From: a virus | IMG/VR virus record: IMGVR_UViG_3300035670_000375 | Location: 1-46,126 of that record | Length of the DNA stretch: 46,126 nucleotides | Direction: 5' to 3' (one strand) | Shown here: one piece after another, positions 25,129 to 31,823 of the stretch | How positions within the stretch are numbered: the stretch's first letter is position 1 | How the letters are laid out: the number at the start of each line of letters is the position of its first letter | Notes under the pieces: model-generated | What the model saw: the letters and a program-made list of their open reading frames with translations, nothing else | What the model was told of the DNA's origin: nothing | Databases searched by the model: none | Position numbers and translations under genes: made by a program

Positions 25129-26105
25129 TCATCACAGACAATCTTCAGGACCAAATAAATGGCGTTGTCACAACTTTCAAAAATCTGGAGAAACACGCAG
25201 TTCTGGATGATTATAGGATCATATACCTTGATCCCGGGCAGTTCGTACATTTTAGTTGCCCTGGCTACCCTGAAGTTAAACTTAGCATTCCTTGGCTCAT
25301 GGGCAAAAAAATTAAGGAGATATCTCCGGATTATATACACATCGCCACAGAGGGTCCTATTGGTCTTGCTGCTAGACTTTGGCTTGACATGCGCGGCTGG
25401 CGGTATAACACTTCTTACCATACTAAATTTCCTGAATTTATAAAAGAAATTTATCACATACCTAAAGTTTTTACTTGGTCTTATCTACGTTGGTTTCACA
25501 AGCACTCTGGTAGAGTTCTGGTAACTACAGAAACCATAAAAAATTCATTGATTGAAAGAAAATTTAAAAGCGATATAATAACGTGGACAAGAGGCGTTGA
25601 CAGAGAAGCATTAGAAGCAAATCAAACATTTGAACGTAAAAATCCACCTACTGTATTGTACGTCGGAAGAATTTCAAAAGAAAAAAATCTAGATGATCTT
25701 TGCGTACTGCAAGACAAATACAATATTGAGATAGTTGGTGACGGACCATACAGACAGCATTTAGAATCCAAATATACAAAAGTATCTTTTCTCGGATATC
25801 AGCAAGGAACCGAACTGGCAAACAGTTATGCACGTGCTGATGTTTTTTGTTTTCCTAGTAAGAATGATACATTTGGCATTGTCATCATTGAAGCCATGAG
25901 TTTAGGTACACCAGTGGCAGCATATCCAATAGATGGTCCCATTGATATTATTGAACCAGACACTGGCCATATGAGTAATGATCTAGACAAAAGCATCCAA
26001 GAATGTATGAAATTGAATAGAGAAACAGTACGTGAGAAGTCTAAGAAATGGACATGGAAAGAGTGCTGGAAAATCTTTAAATGTAATCTAATTGAAATAA
26101 TCTAA
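25110..26105 (+). CDS. agt: Agt-like glycosyltransferase family 4 (diacylglycerol glycosyltransferase candidate)
   Basis: A 331-residue GT-B enzyme. The N-terminal acceptor half has NGVVTTFKNLE, and HIATEGPIGLAARLW followed by TSYHTKFPEF is a signature I associate with Agt/GtrB-type lipid glucosyltransferases. The C-terminal donor half shows VLYVGRISKEKN, VGDGPYRQHLE and the E-x7-E motif in FPSKNDTFGIVIIEAMSLG. In phosphate-starved marine bacteria Agt adds sugar to the diacylglycerol made by PlcP, giving glycolipids. Immediate linkage to a PlcP-like gene supports that role here. Sugar donor (UDP-Glc or UDP-GlcA) is unknown. Confidence 0.7.
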   Translation: MYKKILIITDNLQDQINGVVTTFKNLEKHAVLDDYRIIYLDPGQFVHFSCPGYPEVKLSIPWLMGKKIKEISPDYIHIATEGPIGLAARLWLDMRGWRYNTSYHTKFPEFIKEIYHIPKVFTWSYLRWFHKHSGRVLVTTETIKNSLIERKFKSDIITWTRGVDREALEANQTFERKNPPTVLYVGRISKEKNLDDLCVLQDKYNIEIVGDGPYRQHLESKYTKVSFLGYQQGTELANSYARADVFCFPSKNDTFGIVIIEAMSLGTPVAAYPIDGPIDIIEPDTGHMSNDLDKSIQECMKLNRETVREKSKKWTWKECWKIFKCNLIEII

Positions 26106-26108
26106 ATA
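26101..26108 (+). promoter_or_regulatory. Late-promoter-like octamer TCTAAATA
   Basis: It spans the agt-like stop codon and lies 28 bases before the next ATG, which has an excellent AAGGAGG site. Position fits a late promoter for the exported-protein genes, although the match is to a relaxed consensus. Confidence 0.4.
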
Positions 26109-26136
26109 AGTGTTTCAACTACCCAAGGAGGGTATC

Positions 26137-26592
26137 ATGAAGCGCCTACTCGTATTTGTAATGGCAGCACTCTTGTTCTTTCCAGCTTTTGCTGAAAACA
26201 ATCAATTTCAATTAAATCTTCAGAACAATAAAATAATCCACGACAATTCTGACTGGGAATTTTTGATGCATGAATACACCTATGATTTTTCGGTCAGTAA
26301 AAAGATTCATGCGCTGGACAACGACAATTTTGTAGTACATTCTTACATTCAATTTGATGTACCATACACCTACTCCACATTTAACGAGCCTACACACAAA
26401 ATATATACAATGGGTGTTCTAAGTTGCTCAAGAAAAGCGATAATGCTTCTGCGTCAGGTGTATGTAAAGGAAAATAGTGAAGTTCAAGCAATTCAAAATA
26501 TTCCGCCAAATGAGTATGTCTCTGAAGTTGAGATGCCGGGAACAGCAAGAAATCAGATGTATTTAAAAATATGTTCAGGAGAGATTGTATGA
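26137..26592 (+). CDS. Exported protein, possibly adhesin E-like
   Basis: A 151-residue secreted protein with a signal peptide (LLVFVMAALLFFPAFA, cleavage after AFA). The mature part is beta-rich with two Cys (VLSCSRK and KICSG) that could form a disulphide. The layout (short beta protein with YMGVLSC-like centre and a final Cys) loosely recalls the surface-adhesin protein E family; this is weak. Start chosen by the strong AAGGAGG site. Overlaps the thermonuclease gene. Confidence 0.6.
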   Translation: MKRLLVFVMAALLFFPAFAENNQFQLNLQNNKIIHDNSDWEFLMHEYTYDFSVSKKIHALDNDNFVVHSYIQFDVPYTYSTFNEPTHKIYTMGVLSCSRKAIMLLRQVYVKENSEVQAIQNIPPNEYVSEVEMPGTARNQMYLKICSGEIV

Positions 26593-27035
26593 AAAAGTTT
26601 TATGCTGTAGTAGGATTTTTGTTTCTTTGTTTATTTTTACCAGCACATGCACAAAAAGCACCTCAGGGTGTAATGTATGATGCACAAATTTTACGTGTAA
26701 GTGATGGTGATACTGTTGTTATTGCAGCCACATTTTTACCAGCACCATTGAAGCCAGAACTTGCAGTTCGTATCTATGGCGTTGATACACCAGAAAAAGG
26801 TCATCGTGCCCAATGTCCGCAAGAAAACGAAAGAGGTTTACTTGCATCTAAATTCACAAACAATGCAGTTGCTAAATCAACCAAGCGTCAAGTTGTTCTG
26901 TATGGTTGGGATAAATTTGGTGGTCGTGTGTTAGGTGACATTATACTTGATGGCCACAGTCTTCGTGGTATGCTTATTCAGAATGGCTTTGCCCGTGAAT
27001 ATTTTGGTGAAGCAAAACAATCATGGTGTAACTAA
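26589..27035 (+). CDS. Secreted thermonuclease (staphylococcal nuclease-like)
   Basis: A 148-residue SNase-fold protein with an N-terminal signal peptide (VVGFLFLCLFLPAHA). Catalytic features: RVSDGDTVVI (metal-binding Asp), RIYGVDTPEKG (Arg and Asp-Thr-Pro) and the later Glu/Arg in QENERGLLASKF and WDKFGGRVLGDI. Export to the periplasm or medium is expected, where it would cut DNA or RNA without calling on host cytoplasm. Such an enzyme could degrade DNA of superinfecting phages or scavenge nucleotides. Start preceded by GGAG. Confidence 0.85.
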   Translation: MKKFYAVVGFLFLCLFLPAHAQKAPQGVMYDAQILRVSDGDTVVIAATFLPAPLKPELAVRIYGVDTPEKGHRAQCPQENERGLLASKFTNNAVAKSTKRQVVLYGWDKFGGRVLGDIILDGHSLRGMLIQNGFAREYFGEAKQSWCN

Positions 27036-27208
27036 TGAATATTAAACATACTTGTTCCGCATGTGCATCTGAATTTAGTATTTCTTATGACGAAATGCAT
27101 ACCGAATCTGATCCTAATTTTTGTCCATTCTGTGGTGAGTATTTGATTCTTGATGAAGACGATTTTGATGAAAACTTACATGACGATGAAGATGAAGAGC
27201 CTCTATGA
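27035..27208 (+). CDS. Small zinc-ribbon protein
   Basis: A 57-residue protein whose ATG overlaps the thermonuclease stop (TAATG). It has two CxxC pairs (TCSAC and FCPFC) about 22 residues apart, forming a likely zinc ribbon. The C-terminus is strongly acidic (Asp/Glu runs). Small acidic zinc proteins of this kind can bind host transcription factors, but no partner is known. Confidence 0.6.
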   Translation: MNIKHTCSACASEFSISYDEMHTESDPNFCPFCGEYLILDEDDFDENLHDDEDEEPL

Positions 27209-27606
27209 CATGGTACTATGATGGTGTGCCATTTGATGACGATGGCACATCATTTGGTTTTGTATATCTAATTGAGAATTTGATCACAGGTAAAAAATAC
27301 ATTGGACGCAAATACTTTAGCAAAGCTGGTTACAAGCAAGTCAACGGCAAAAGAAAAAAAGTCAGAAAAACTTCCGACTGGGAAAACTATTACGGTTCCA
27401 ATGAAGCACTTAAAAGAGAAGTTGCTGAAATAGGCACACACAATTTCCGTAGAACAATTCTTCACTTATGTAAAAATAGATCAGAGTGTTCGTATTGGGA
27501 AACAAAGGAGATATTTGCTAGAGATGCTCTTTTGTCTGAAGATTATTATAATTCTTGGGTAACATGTAAAATTACAAAAGCACACTTGATTGGAAAAATA
27601 AAATGA
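27205..27606 (+). CDS. GIY-YIG-like nuclease domain protein
   Basis: A 133-residue protein with a GIY-YIG-type start of domain: FVYLIENLITGKKYIGRKYF gives the paired strands (VYL...YIGRK). Downstream Arg and Glu/Asn residues (SECSYWETKEIF) could complete the site. Similar single-domain proteins are frequent in T4-like phages, as Seg-like homing nucleases or repair nucleases. The gene overlaps its neighbours by 4 bases on both sides, so it looks integrated in the operon rather than freshly inserted. Confidence 0.7.
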   Translation: MTWYYDGVPFDDDGTSFGFVYLIENLITGKKYIGRKYFSKAGYKQVNGKRKKVRKTSDWENYYGSNEALKREVAEIGTHNFRRTILHLCKNRSECSYWETKEIFARDALLSEDYYNSWVTCKITKAHLIGKIK

Positions 27607-27869
27607 ATATCTTTGTTCCCATATTATGGATTTGTATCAATTCTAATTGCGTATTCATGCAACAAAGCACATATTTTTTGGAAGAAGCTCAGTGTAGAGA
27701 ATCTATGCAAGAGCAGAAAAAAAAGATACGGTTCATGGCTAAAAAAAATAAAGGAACTGTCAAGCAGTTGGAGGGCATGTGTGTGAGTGTGGATACAGAT
27801 CAATTACCAACAAAAACTTTACCCACAAAAATGCTGCAACCGCACATAAATAAAGTTGACGGTGCCTAA
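27603..27869 (+). CDS. Small exported or membrane-anchored Cys protein
   Basis: An 88-residue protein. The N-terminus (MNIFVPILWICINSNCVFM) is hydrophobic with two Cys and may be a signal or anchor. Two more Cys follow (EAQCRES, EGMCVSV). The tail is Pro/Thr/Lys-rich. The end of the gene holds a late-promoter-like octamer and part of a hairpin serving the next gene. Function unknown. Confidence 0.5.
   Translation: MNIFVPILWICINSNCVFMQQSTYFLEEAQCRESMQEQKKKIRFMAKKNKGTVKQLEGMCVSVDTDQLPTKTLPTKMLQPHINKVDGA
27845..27852 (+). promoter_or_regulatory. Late-promoter-like octamer CATAAATA
   Basis: One mismatch to TATAAATA, located inside the 3' end of a gene and 49 bases before a TTG-started small gene. 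It directly abuts a hairpin, suggesting a combined control element. Confidence 0.4.
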
Positions 27870-27887
27870 TAGGACCGTATAACTTTA
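27851..27887 (+). promoter_or_regulatory. Hairpin upstream of the TTG-started small gene
   Basis: Inverted repeat with outer arms TAAAGTT/AACTTTA and inner arms CGGT/ACCG plus a CC/GG pair around a short TAATA loop. It covers the preceding stop codon and ends 2 bases before the AGGAG ribosome site. It could be a terminator-like processing site or a translational control element. There is no U-tract. Confidence 0.5.
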
Positions 27888-27900
27888 TAGGAGAGCAGTC

Positions 27901-28047
27901 TTGTTCAAAAAAATAGTTGAGTGGCTCACAAGGCCTCAAATGACGGAGATTGAGTATTACATCGCCTCAAAAGATCCGAAAACACCCGCCGATGTAGAAC
28001 AGCTTATCAAAGAGTTCAACCAAAAAAGGAAATTACAATGTTTTTAA
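27901..28047 (+). CDS. Small conserved protein with TTG start
   Basis: A 48-residue protein (MFKKIVEWLTRPQMTEIEYY...) opened by TTG, with AGGAG exactly 7 bases upstream. The pattern hydrophobic/basic head, EIEYYIASK and ADVEQLIKEF resembles a tiny helical family (DUF3563-like) seen in cyanophages and proteobacteria. The next gene begins inside its last codons. TTG start plus hairpin suggests low, controlled expression. Confidence 0.65.
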   Translation: MFKKIVEWLTRPQMTEIEYYIASKDPKTPADVEQLIKEFNQKRKLQCF

Positions 28048-28298
28048 ATCAACCACAATTCCCAACATTCTATACCTGGAATGACATTCAGCGCAAATCT
28101 GAATCAATTGCCATCAAAACTGTTGACTTCAACAAGAGTTTAGTAGATAATACTCTTAACTTCATTGATGATATTACAGAAAAGAACTTTACTACATATA
28201 CGAAGAAAGCACTAAACTTCAATCAAAATGTAGCGGAAGATGCGAAAAAAATCATCAAGTCAGAGTCAGTCTCAGAAAATAAAGGAACTAAGTCTTGA
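28038..28298 (+). CDS. Helical, possibly phasin-like protein
   Basis: An 86-residue amphipathic helical protein (ESIAIKTVDFNKSLVDNTLN, then TYTKKALNFNQNVAEDAKK). Spacing of aromatic and Asn residues recalls short phasins, proteins that coat polyhydroxyalkanoate granules; the resemblance is weak. It overlaps the previous gene by 10 bases. A simple coiled-coil adaptor is an equally good guess. Confidence 0.5.
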   Translation: MFLNQPQFPTFYTWNDIQRKSESIAIKTVDFNKSLVDNTLNFIDDITEKNFTTYTKKALNFNQNVAEDAKKIIKSESVSENKGTKS

Positions 28299-28512
28299 TA
28301 TTGAACACAAGACCAAGTTCTGGCAACCAGTAGTAAAGAACGGTTGGTGGATGAAATTCTCCACCTACCGTGATCATTACATATTATTGACAGTGGTATC
28401 AACGTACACATGTCAAACTATTATACGTTATTATGAAGATGAGCAAGAAGCAGTTCAGTTTATAAATTTCATCACCGCATGTGATTCTCAATCAATCTTT
28501 CAATCGGCATAA
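28240..28512 (+). CDS. Small unknown protein, start uncertain
   Basis: A frame of up to 90 residues; the first 20 or so overlap the previous gene. An AAAGGAA site lies after the first ATG but has no ATG, GTG or TTG in this frame at proper spacing; the next in-frame ATG (28351) leaves 53 residues. The C-terminal part (YRDHYILLTVVS, YYEDEQEAVQFINFIT) looks folded. Function unknown. Confidence 0.45.
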   Translation: MRKKSSSQSQSQKIKELSLDIEHKTKFWQPVVKNGWWMKFSTYRDHYILLTVVSTYTCQTIIRYYEDEQEAVQFINFITACDSQSIFQSA

Positions 28513-28515
28513 ATT

Positions 28516-29142
28516 ATGGATAAGTTACTTATGATCAAGTCTTTGACGGACACAAAAAATCTTATAGAGGCGCTCATTGAAAATAGAACACAGATGTTTG
28601 CAACGACTGAGGTACCAAAGCCATTAGATCAATTAGTCGGAGCAGCAAATGCATGTGTGAATGCACTTCAAAACGGTAACAAAATATTCTTCATGGGTAA
28701 CGGTGGTTCAGCAGCAGAAGCACAGCACCTGGCTGGTGAATTAGTTTCATATTTCATGAGACAAAGTAAACCATATGCAGCAATTGCATTGAATACTGAT
28801 ACGTCGGTGATGACGGCGATTGCAAATGATTTGGGTTATGAACATGTATTCTCACGCCAACTTCAAGCACTATCTAAACCTGGTGATGTGGCAGTTTATT
28901 TGTCAACATCGGGTCTATCAAAAAACATCTTAAACGCAATGGAATATGGTAAAGAAAATGGTGTAGTAAACATTGCATTCACTGGCATGAAGACACGATA
29001 CATGCACCAACATTCCGATTACTACATTGCAATTCCTTCCACATCAACGCCACATATTCAAGAAATGCATTTGATTTTGGGACATCTTCTTTGTCAATTC
29101 ATTGAAGAAAAATTACAACCTAAAGTAAAAGATGACTTCTAA
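28516..29142 (+). CDS. gmhA: Phosphoheptose isomerase-like SIS protein
   Basis: A 208-residue SIS-domain isomerase. FFMGNGGSAAEAQHLAGELV and STSGLSKNIL are the two phosphosugar-binding loops, and STSTPHIQEMHLILGHLLC carries the conserved Glu and His of GmhA. GmhA converts sedoheptulose 7-phosphate to D-glycero-D-manno-heptose 7-phosphate, the first step to LPS heptose. The same substrate is used by the EEVS-like cyclase at the start of the window. Length is typical of the family. Its product may feed glycan modification. Confidence 0.88.
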   Translation: MDKLLMIKSLTDTKNLIEALIENRTQMFATTEVPKPLDQLVGAANACVNALQNGNKIFFMGNGGSAAEAQHLAGELVSYFMRQSKPYAAIALNTDTSVMTAIANDLGYEHVFSRQLQALSKPGDVAVYLSTSGLSKNILNAMEYGKENGVVNIAFTGMKTRYMHQHSDYYIAIPSTSTPHIQEMHLILGHLLCQFIEEKLQPKVKDDF

Positions 29143-29456
29143 TGCCTAAAGAAAAGTCTTGCCCACGTTGCGGTACTACACACAAGAAACGTGGTCCATA
29201 CTGTTCAATGTCATGTGCAAATGTCAGAGAACATTCGGAAGAAGACAAAGCCATTAGACGCAAAAAACTCATTGAATATCATCAAACACCTGAGGGTGCA
29301 GCAACAAGAGCAAAGTCTTCCGAAATTACCTCTGCCATACGAAGAGGTGAAGAATGGACCAAGGTAGAAATGGAAGATTACGCGGTAGATATCCCTGATG
29401 TTACTGATTATGCAGCAGAATATGATGATACATGGTCAAGAGCAGAAAAATGGTAA
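29142..29456 (+). CDS. Zinc-finger-like conserved phage protein
   Basis: A 104-residue protein. The N-terminus CPRCGTTHKKRGPYCSMSC has a four-Cys zinc site. A basic helix and an acidic C-terminal region (YAVDIPDVTDYAAEYDD) follow. The ATG overlaps the gmhA-like stop (TAATG). Similar proteins occur near GmhA-type or HNH genes in T4-like phages. It may bind DNA but lacks an HNH motif. Confidence 0.6.
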   Translation: MPKEKSCPRCGTTHKKRGPYCSMSCANVREHSEEDKAIRRKKLIEYHQTPEGAATRAKSSEITSAIRRGEEWTKVEMEDYAVDIPDVTDYAAEYDDTWSRAEKW

Positions 29457-29466
29457 TAAAATGCTC

Positions 29467-29495
29467 TTGACAGCAGATAAATAGTACATTACAAT
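29467..29495 (+). promoter_or_regulatory. Sigma70-like promoter
   Basis: Perfect -35 TTGACA (29467-29472), 17-base spacer and -10 TACAAT (29490-29495). The next ATG begins exactly 7 bases past the -10, as at the primase gene, so a leaderless message is possible. A GATAAATA octamer in the spacer may be coincidental. Confidence 0.75.
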
Positions 29496-29501
29496 ATATC
29501 T

Positions 29502-29669
29502 ATGGCTGACATATATACATTTACACCGAAATCAATCCCTAAGCAGACAATTGAACTTGATCGGCTTAAGGCTAAACTTATGGAGTTACATGAAGCCAGA
29601 GATGCGCTCAATAAAGAAATTAGATATACAAAAGATGCAATCACTTTGCTTGAAAAGGGTGAAAAATGA
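29502..29669 (+). CDS. Small coiled-coil protein
   Basis: A 55-residue protein (MADIYTFTPKSIPKQ start) that is mostly one charged helix (heptad-like LDRLKAKLMELHEARDALNK). No ribosome site precedes the ATG, which coincides with the predicted transcription start. It overlaps the next gene by ATGA. Function unknown. Confidence 0.6.
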   Translation: MADIYTFTPKSIPKQTIELDRLKAKLMELHEARDALNKEIRYTKDAITLLEKGEK

Positions 29670-29908
29670 TTGATGACGATGACGAAATGCATGATGATGA
29701 AATTGAAAGCATTACCGTTATTGATAAGTTAGATATTTTGATAGGTCTAATCAAAAGAGGCAATCCAGAAAAACAAGTGGCGATTCTTTCGTTGCTTGAA
29801 GAAACCAAGTTTCACCTGTTTCATGCATGGAACGAAGCACAATATTATCGTGAATTATGTGAGAGTTATGAAACCGCCATCAACAAAGCAATCAGTGGAC
29901 TAAGATAA
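29666..29908 (+). CDS. Small acidic helical protein
   Basis: An 80-residue protein with an Asp/Glu-rich N-terminus (MIDDDDEMHDDEIES) and a helical remainder (VIDKLDILIGLIKRGN, then two further helices). Coupled by ATGA to the preceding coiled-coil gene. No recognised family. Its 3' end contributes one arm of a hairpin. Confidence 0.55.
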   Translation: MIDDDDEMHDDEIESITVIDKLDILIGLIKRGNPEKQVAILSLLEETKFHLFHAWNEAQYYRELCESYETAINKAISGLR

Positions 29909-29924
29909 TTTATAGAGTCCACTG
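29893..29924 (+). promoter_or_regulatory. Inverted repeat across a stop codon
   Basis: A perfect 9-bp inverted repeat, CAGTGGACT and AGTCCACTG, with a 14-base loop. It spans the end of one gene and stops 3 bases before AAGGAG of the next. No U-tract follows. It could stabilise the message or regulate the small membrane protein downstream. Confidence 0.55.
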
Positions 29925-29938
29925 TCAAGGAGACAGAT

Positions 29939-30031
29939 ATGGACTTTGTATACAAACAAATTTTAGCTTACGTTTTACTTTTGTTTCTCGTACTTCTTTT
30001 ACCAACCTTTTTTACACTGTTTACTCAATGA
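29939..30031 (+). CDS. Tiny single-helix membrane protein (30 residues)
   Basis: A 30-residue protein, nearly all hydrophobic after MDFVYKQ (AYVLLLFLVLLLPTFF). AAGGAG is well spaced, and the stop overlaps the next ATG (ATGA). It would be a single transmembrane peptide, perhaps partnering the membrane-anchored carboxypeptidase that follows. Confidence 0.6.
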   Translation: MDFVYKQILAYVLLLFLVLLLPTFFTLFTQ

Positions 30032-30906
30032 AAGATAGTAGACCATATAAACATTTTACTATTGTTGAATGGATTGTTGTATTCAGCATTCTGTTCTTTT
30101 TGGTTTTTGCATCTGCTGAAGCAAAGAATAAACACAAAAAACATAAAGTCTATAATATTCCTCAGAAAAATCTATCCGTAATGACTACGGATGTGACTGA
30201 GCATAAAGTTTTGTGTGCAACAAATGCTGAAGAGGTTCGTGCATTAGCCAGCATTACTAAGCTAATGACTGCAATGGTTGCATTGGACTATGATGATGAT
30301 ATGGACCATAAAATAATGTTGAACAGAAAATCTGGTTCACATTTACCACCACGTGAATATACACGTGGAGAGTTGTTTCATGCACTATTGGTAAAGAGTG
30401 ATAATGGTGCAGCAGAATCGTTTGCACATGATTATCCTGGTGGTCGTGATGCATTTTTACTAGAGATGAATGTGCGGGCTAAAGCATTAGGAATGAAAGA
30501 TACTCATTTTGATGATCCATCTGGTCTGAGTAGCAAGAACGTAAGCACTGCACACGATGTTACGATAATGGTTATGGCAGCGTCCTACTATGAACAGATT
30601 GGAGAAATATCAACAAAAAAATCTGCGTACATTACAACAGAGAGTAAAAAAAAACACAGAGTGATTGTACTGAATAATACTAATGGACTTATATTATCGC
30701 AGGTGAATGGTGTTCAGTTGGGTAAAACTGGCTATACAAATCCAGCTGGCTTTTGTGTAGCAATTATGGTTGAAAAGGTAATCAACAACGAAAAACATTA
30801 TCAGGTGTATGTTGTTATGGGTGCCAAGAATCCAAGACAGAGAGCAAATGAAGTGAAGAGGTTGATCTATACAAAATATGGAGAATCAAATTATGATGCA
30901 GGATGA
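30028..30906 (+). CDS. D-alanyl-D-alanine carboxypeptidase (peptidase S11)
   Basis: A 292-residue PBP5-like protein that trims the terminal D-Ala of peptidoglycan stem peptides. Catalytic motifs are SITK (Ser-x-x-Lys in ALASITKLMTAM), SDN (KSDNGAAES) and KTG (QLGKTGYTNPAG). An N-terminal hydrophobic segment (VEWIVVFSILFFLVFASAEA) acts as signal or anchor. It lacks the C-terminal beta domain and amphipathic helix of full PBP5. It is an unusual phage gene and may alter the host wall during infection or assist timed lysis. Confidence 0.85.
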   Translation: MKDSRPYKHFTIVEWIVVFSILFFLVFASAEAKNKHKKHKVYNIPQKNLSVMTTDVTEHKVLCATNAEEVRALASITKLMTAMVALDYDDDMDHKIMLNRKSGSHLPPREYTRGELFHALLVKSDNGAAESFAHDYPGGRDAFLLEMNVRAKALGMKDTHFDDPSGLSSKNVSTAHDVTIMVMAASYYEQIGEISTKKSAYITTESKKKHRVIVLNNTNGLILSQVNGVQLGKTGYTNPAGFCVAIMVEKVINNEKHYQVYVVMGAKNPRQRANEVKRLIYTKYGESNYDAG

Positions 30907-31108
30907 ATTCAATACAATTATGAATCGCATTAAACATCTAACAGAGTATGAGATTGAAGTAAATGTGCCTGATGATTTTGAATTTTATGGTGAAGTGCCA
31001 TATGACATGAGTATAGCAGGAGATAAAGCATGGGTAAAAGTGATAGCAGAAACAATGGAAGAAGCAAAGATAAAAGCAAATGAATACTTTGAAGGCAAAT
31101 ACAAATAA
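30893..31108 (+). CDS. Small protein of unknown function
   Basis: A 71-residue protein. I chose the first ATG of an ATGATG pair, 9 bases after GGAGA, overlapping the carboxypeptidase end by 14 bases. It has an acidic beta/helix pattern (EYEIEVNVPDDFEFYG, then MEEAKIKANEYFEGKY), like small host-interaction proteins. No family recognised. Confidence 0.5.
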   Translation: MMQDEFNTIMNRIKHLTEYEIEVNVPDDFEFYGEVPYDMSIAGDKAWVKVIAETMEEAKIKANEYFEGKYK

Positions 31109-31229
31109 ACCCTGGATGTCGTCCGAATACGATATACCCGTATTGGATAACGAAGAGATGTGGTCGCAAGAAGTAATTGATACGACTGCACGATATCTTT
31201 GGCTTGAAAAAGATAGAGAAGAAAAATAA
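31080..31229 (+). CDS. Small acidic protein, start uncertain
   Basis: A 49-residue frame; a second in-frame ATG (31116) gives 37 residues starting MSSEYDIPVLDNEEMW. Neither start has a strong ribosome site. The shorter form avoids the overlap with the preceding gene and is the better-looking protein. Function unknown. Confidence 0.45.
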   Translation: MNTLKANTNKPWMSSEYDIPVLDNEEMWSQEVIDTTARYLWLEKDREEK

Positions 31230-31236
31230 TTTTTTT

Positions 31237-31244
31237 TATAAATA
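31237..31244 (+). promoter_or_regulatory. T4-type late-promoter octamer TATAAATA
   Basis: An exact match to the T4 late consensus, preceded by a T-run and 31 bases before the HNH gene start. It is the best such match in an intergenic gap of this window. Confidence 0.55.
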
Positions 31245-31274
31245 GACACATCAGATAGTAAAAAGGATATGTCT

Positions 31275-31727
31275 ATGAAAAGAATTAAAGCAACAGACCA
31301 AGAAATTATTGAAGCAACAAAAACTTCTCAGTCAGCAAGACAAGCGGCGCAGAAATTAGGAATACAATATGGCACGTATCGTGTTCATGCTTTGAGATTG
31401 GGCATATTTGTGCCCAACATGGGAGGCAAAGGTACATCAAAACCCAAAAAAGATGGTATTGGTAAAATACCATTAAAAGATATTTTGGATGGTAAACATC
31501 CGGAATATCAAACGAACAAATTGAGAAAAAGATTGTTCATTGAGGGTTATAAAGAAAAAAAGTGTGAGTCGTGTGGTATAACTGAATGGAATGGGAAAGA
31601 ATTGTCGTTTCAGCTTGAACATATTGACGGAAACAGTTATAATCATTCATTGAATAATTTAATGATTATTTGTCCTAACTGTCATTCACAGACGGACACA
31701 TATTGTGGTAGAAATAAAACGAAATAA
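31275..31727 (+). CDS. HNH endonuclease with N-terminal HTH, homing-type
   Basis: A 150-residue nuclease. The N-terminus (DQEIIEATKTSQSARQAAQ, then GIQYGTYRVHALRLG) is a DNA-binding helix-turn-helix of the kind found in phage HNH enzymes. The C-terminus has CESCG...LEHIDGNSYNHSLNNLMIICPNCHSQ, with zinc Cys pairs and the His/Asn/His nuclease core. I use the second ATG, 7 bases after AAGGA. The stop codon is 1 base before tRNA-Leu, a typical homing site next to a tRNA gene. Confidence 0.88.
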   Translation: MKRIKATDQEIIEATKTSQSARQAAQKLGIQYGTYRVHALRLGIFVPNMGGKGTSKPKKDGIGKIPLKDILDGKHPEYQTNKLRKRLFIEGYKEKKCESCGITEWNGKELSFQLEHIDGNSYNHSLNNLMIICPNCHSQTDTYCGRNKTK

Positions 31728-31728
31728 T

Positions 31729-31812
31729 GCGAGTGTGGTGGAATGGTATACACATCGGGCTTAAAACCCGCCGCCTTCGGGATTGAGGGTTCAAGTCCCT
31801 CCGCTCGTACCA
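31729..31812 (+). tRNA. tRNA-Leu (anticodon TAA)
   Basis: An 84-base class II tRNA. The acceptor arm GCGAGTG pairs with CGCTCGT before the discriminator A and an encoded CCA. Anticodon loop CTTAAAA gives TAA, reading UUA. It has the long variable arm expected of tRNA-Leu and a perfect T stem (GAGGG/CCCTC) around TTCAAGT. UUA codons are common in the AT-rich genes here. Confidence 0.93.
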
Positions 31813-31823
31813 AACAATGATAC

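Noticed and set aside
25035-25457. Minus-strand open frame of 140 codons between plcP and agt
   Set aside because: It is antisense to the conserved N-terminal half of the GT4 enzyme, and no other minus-strand gene is supported in the window.
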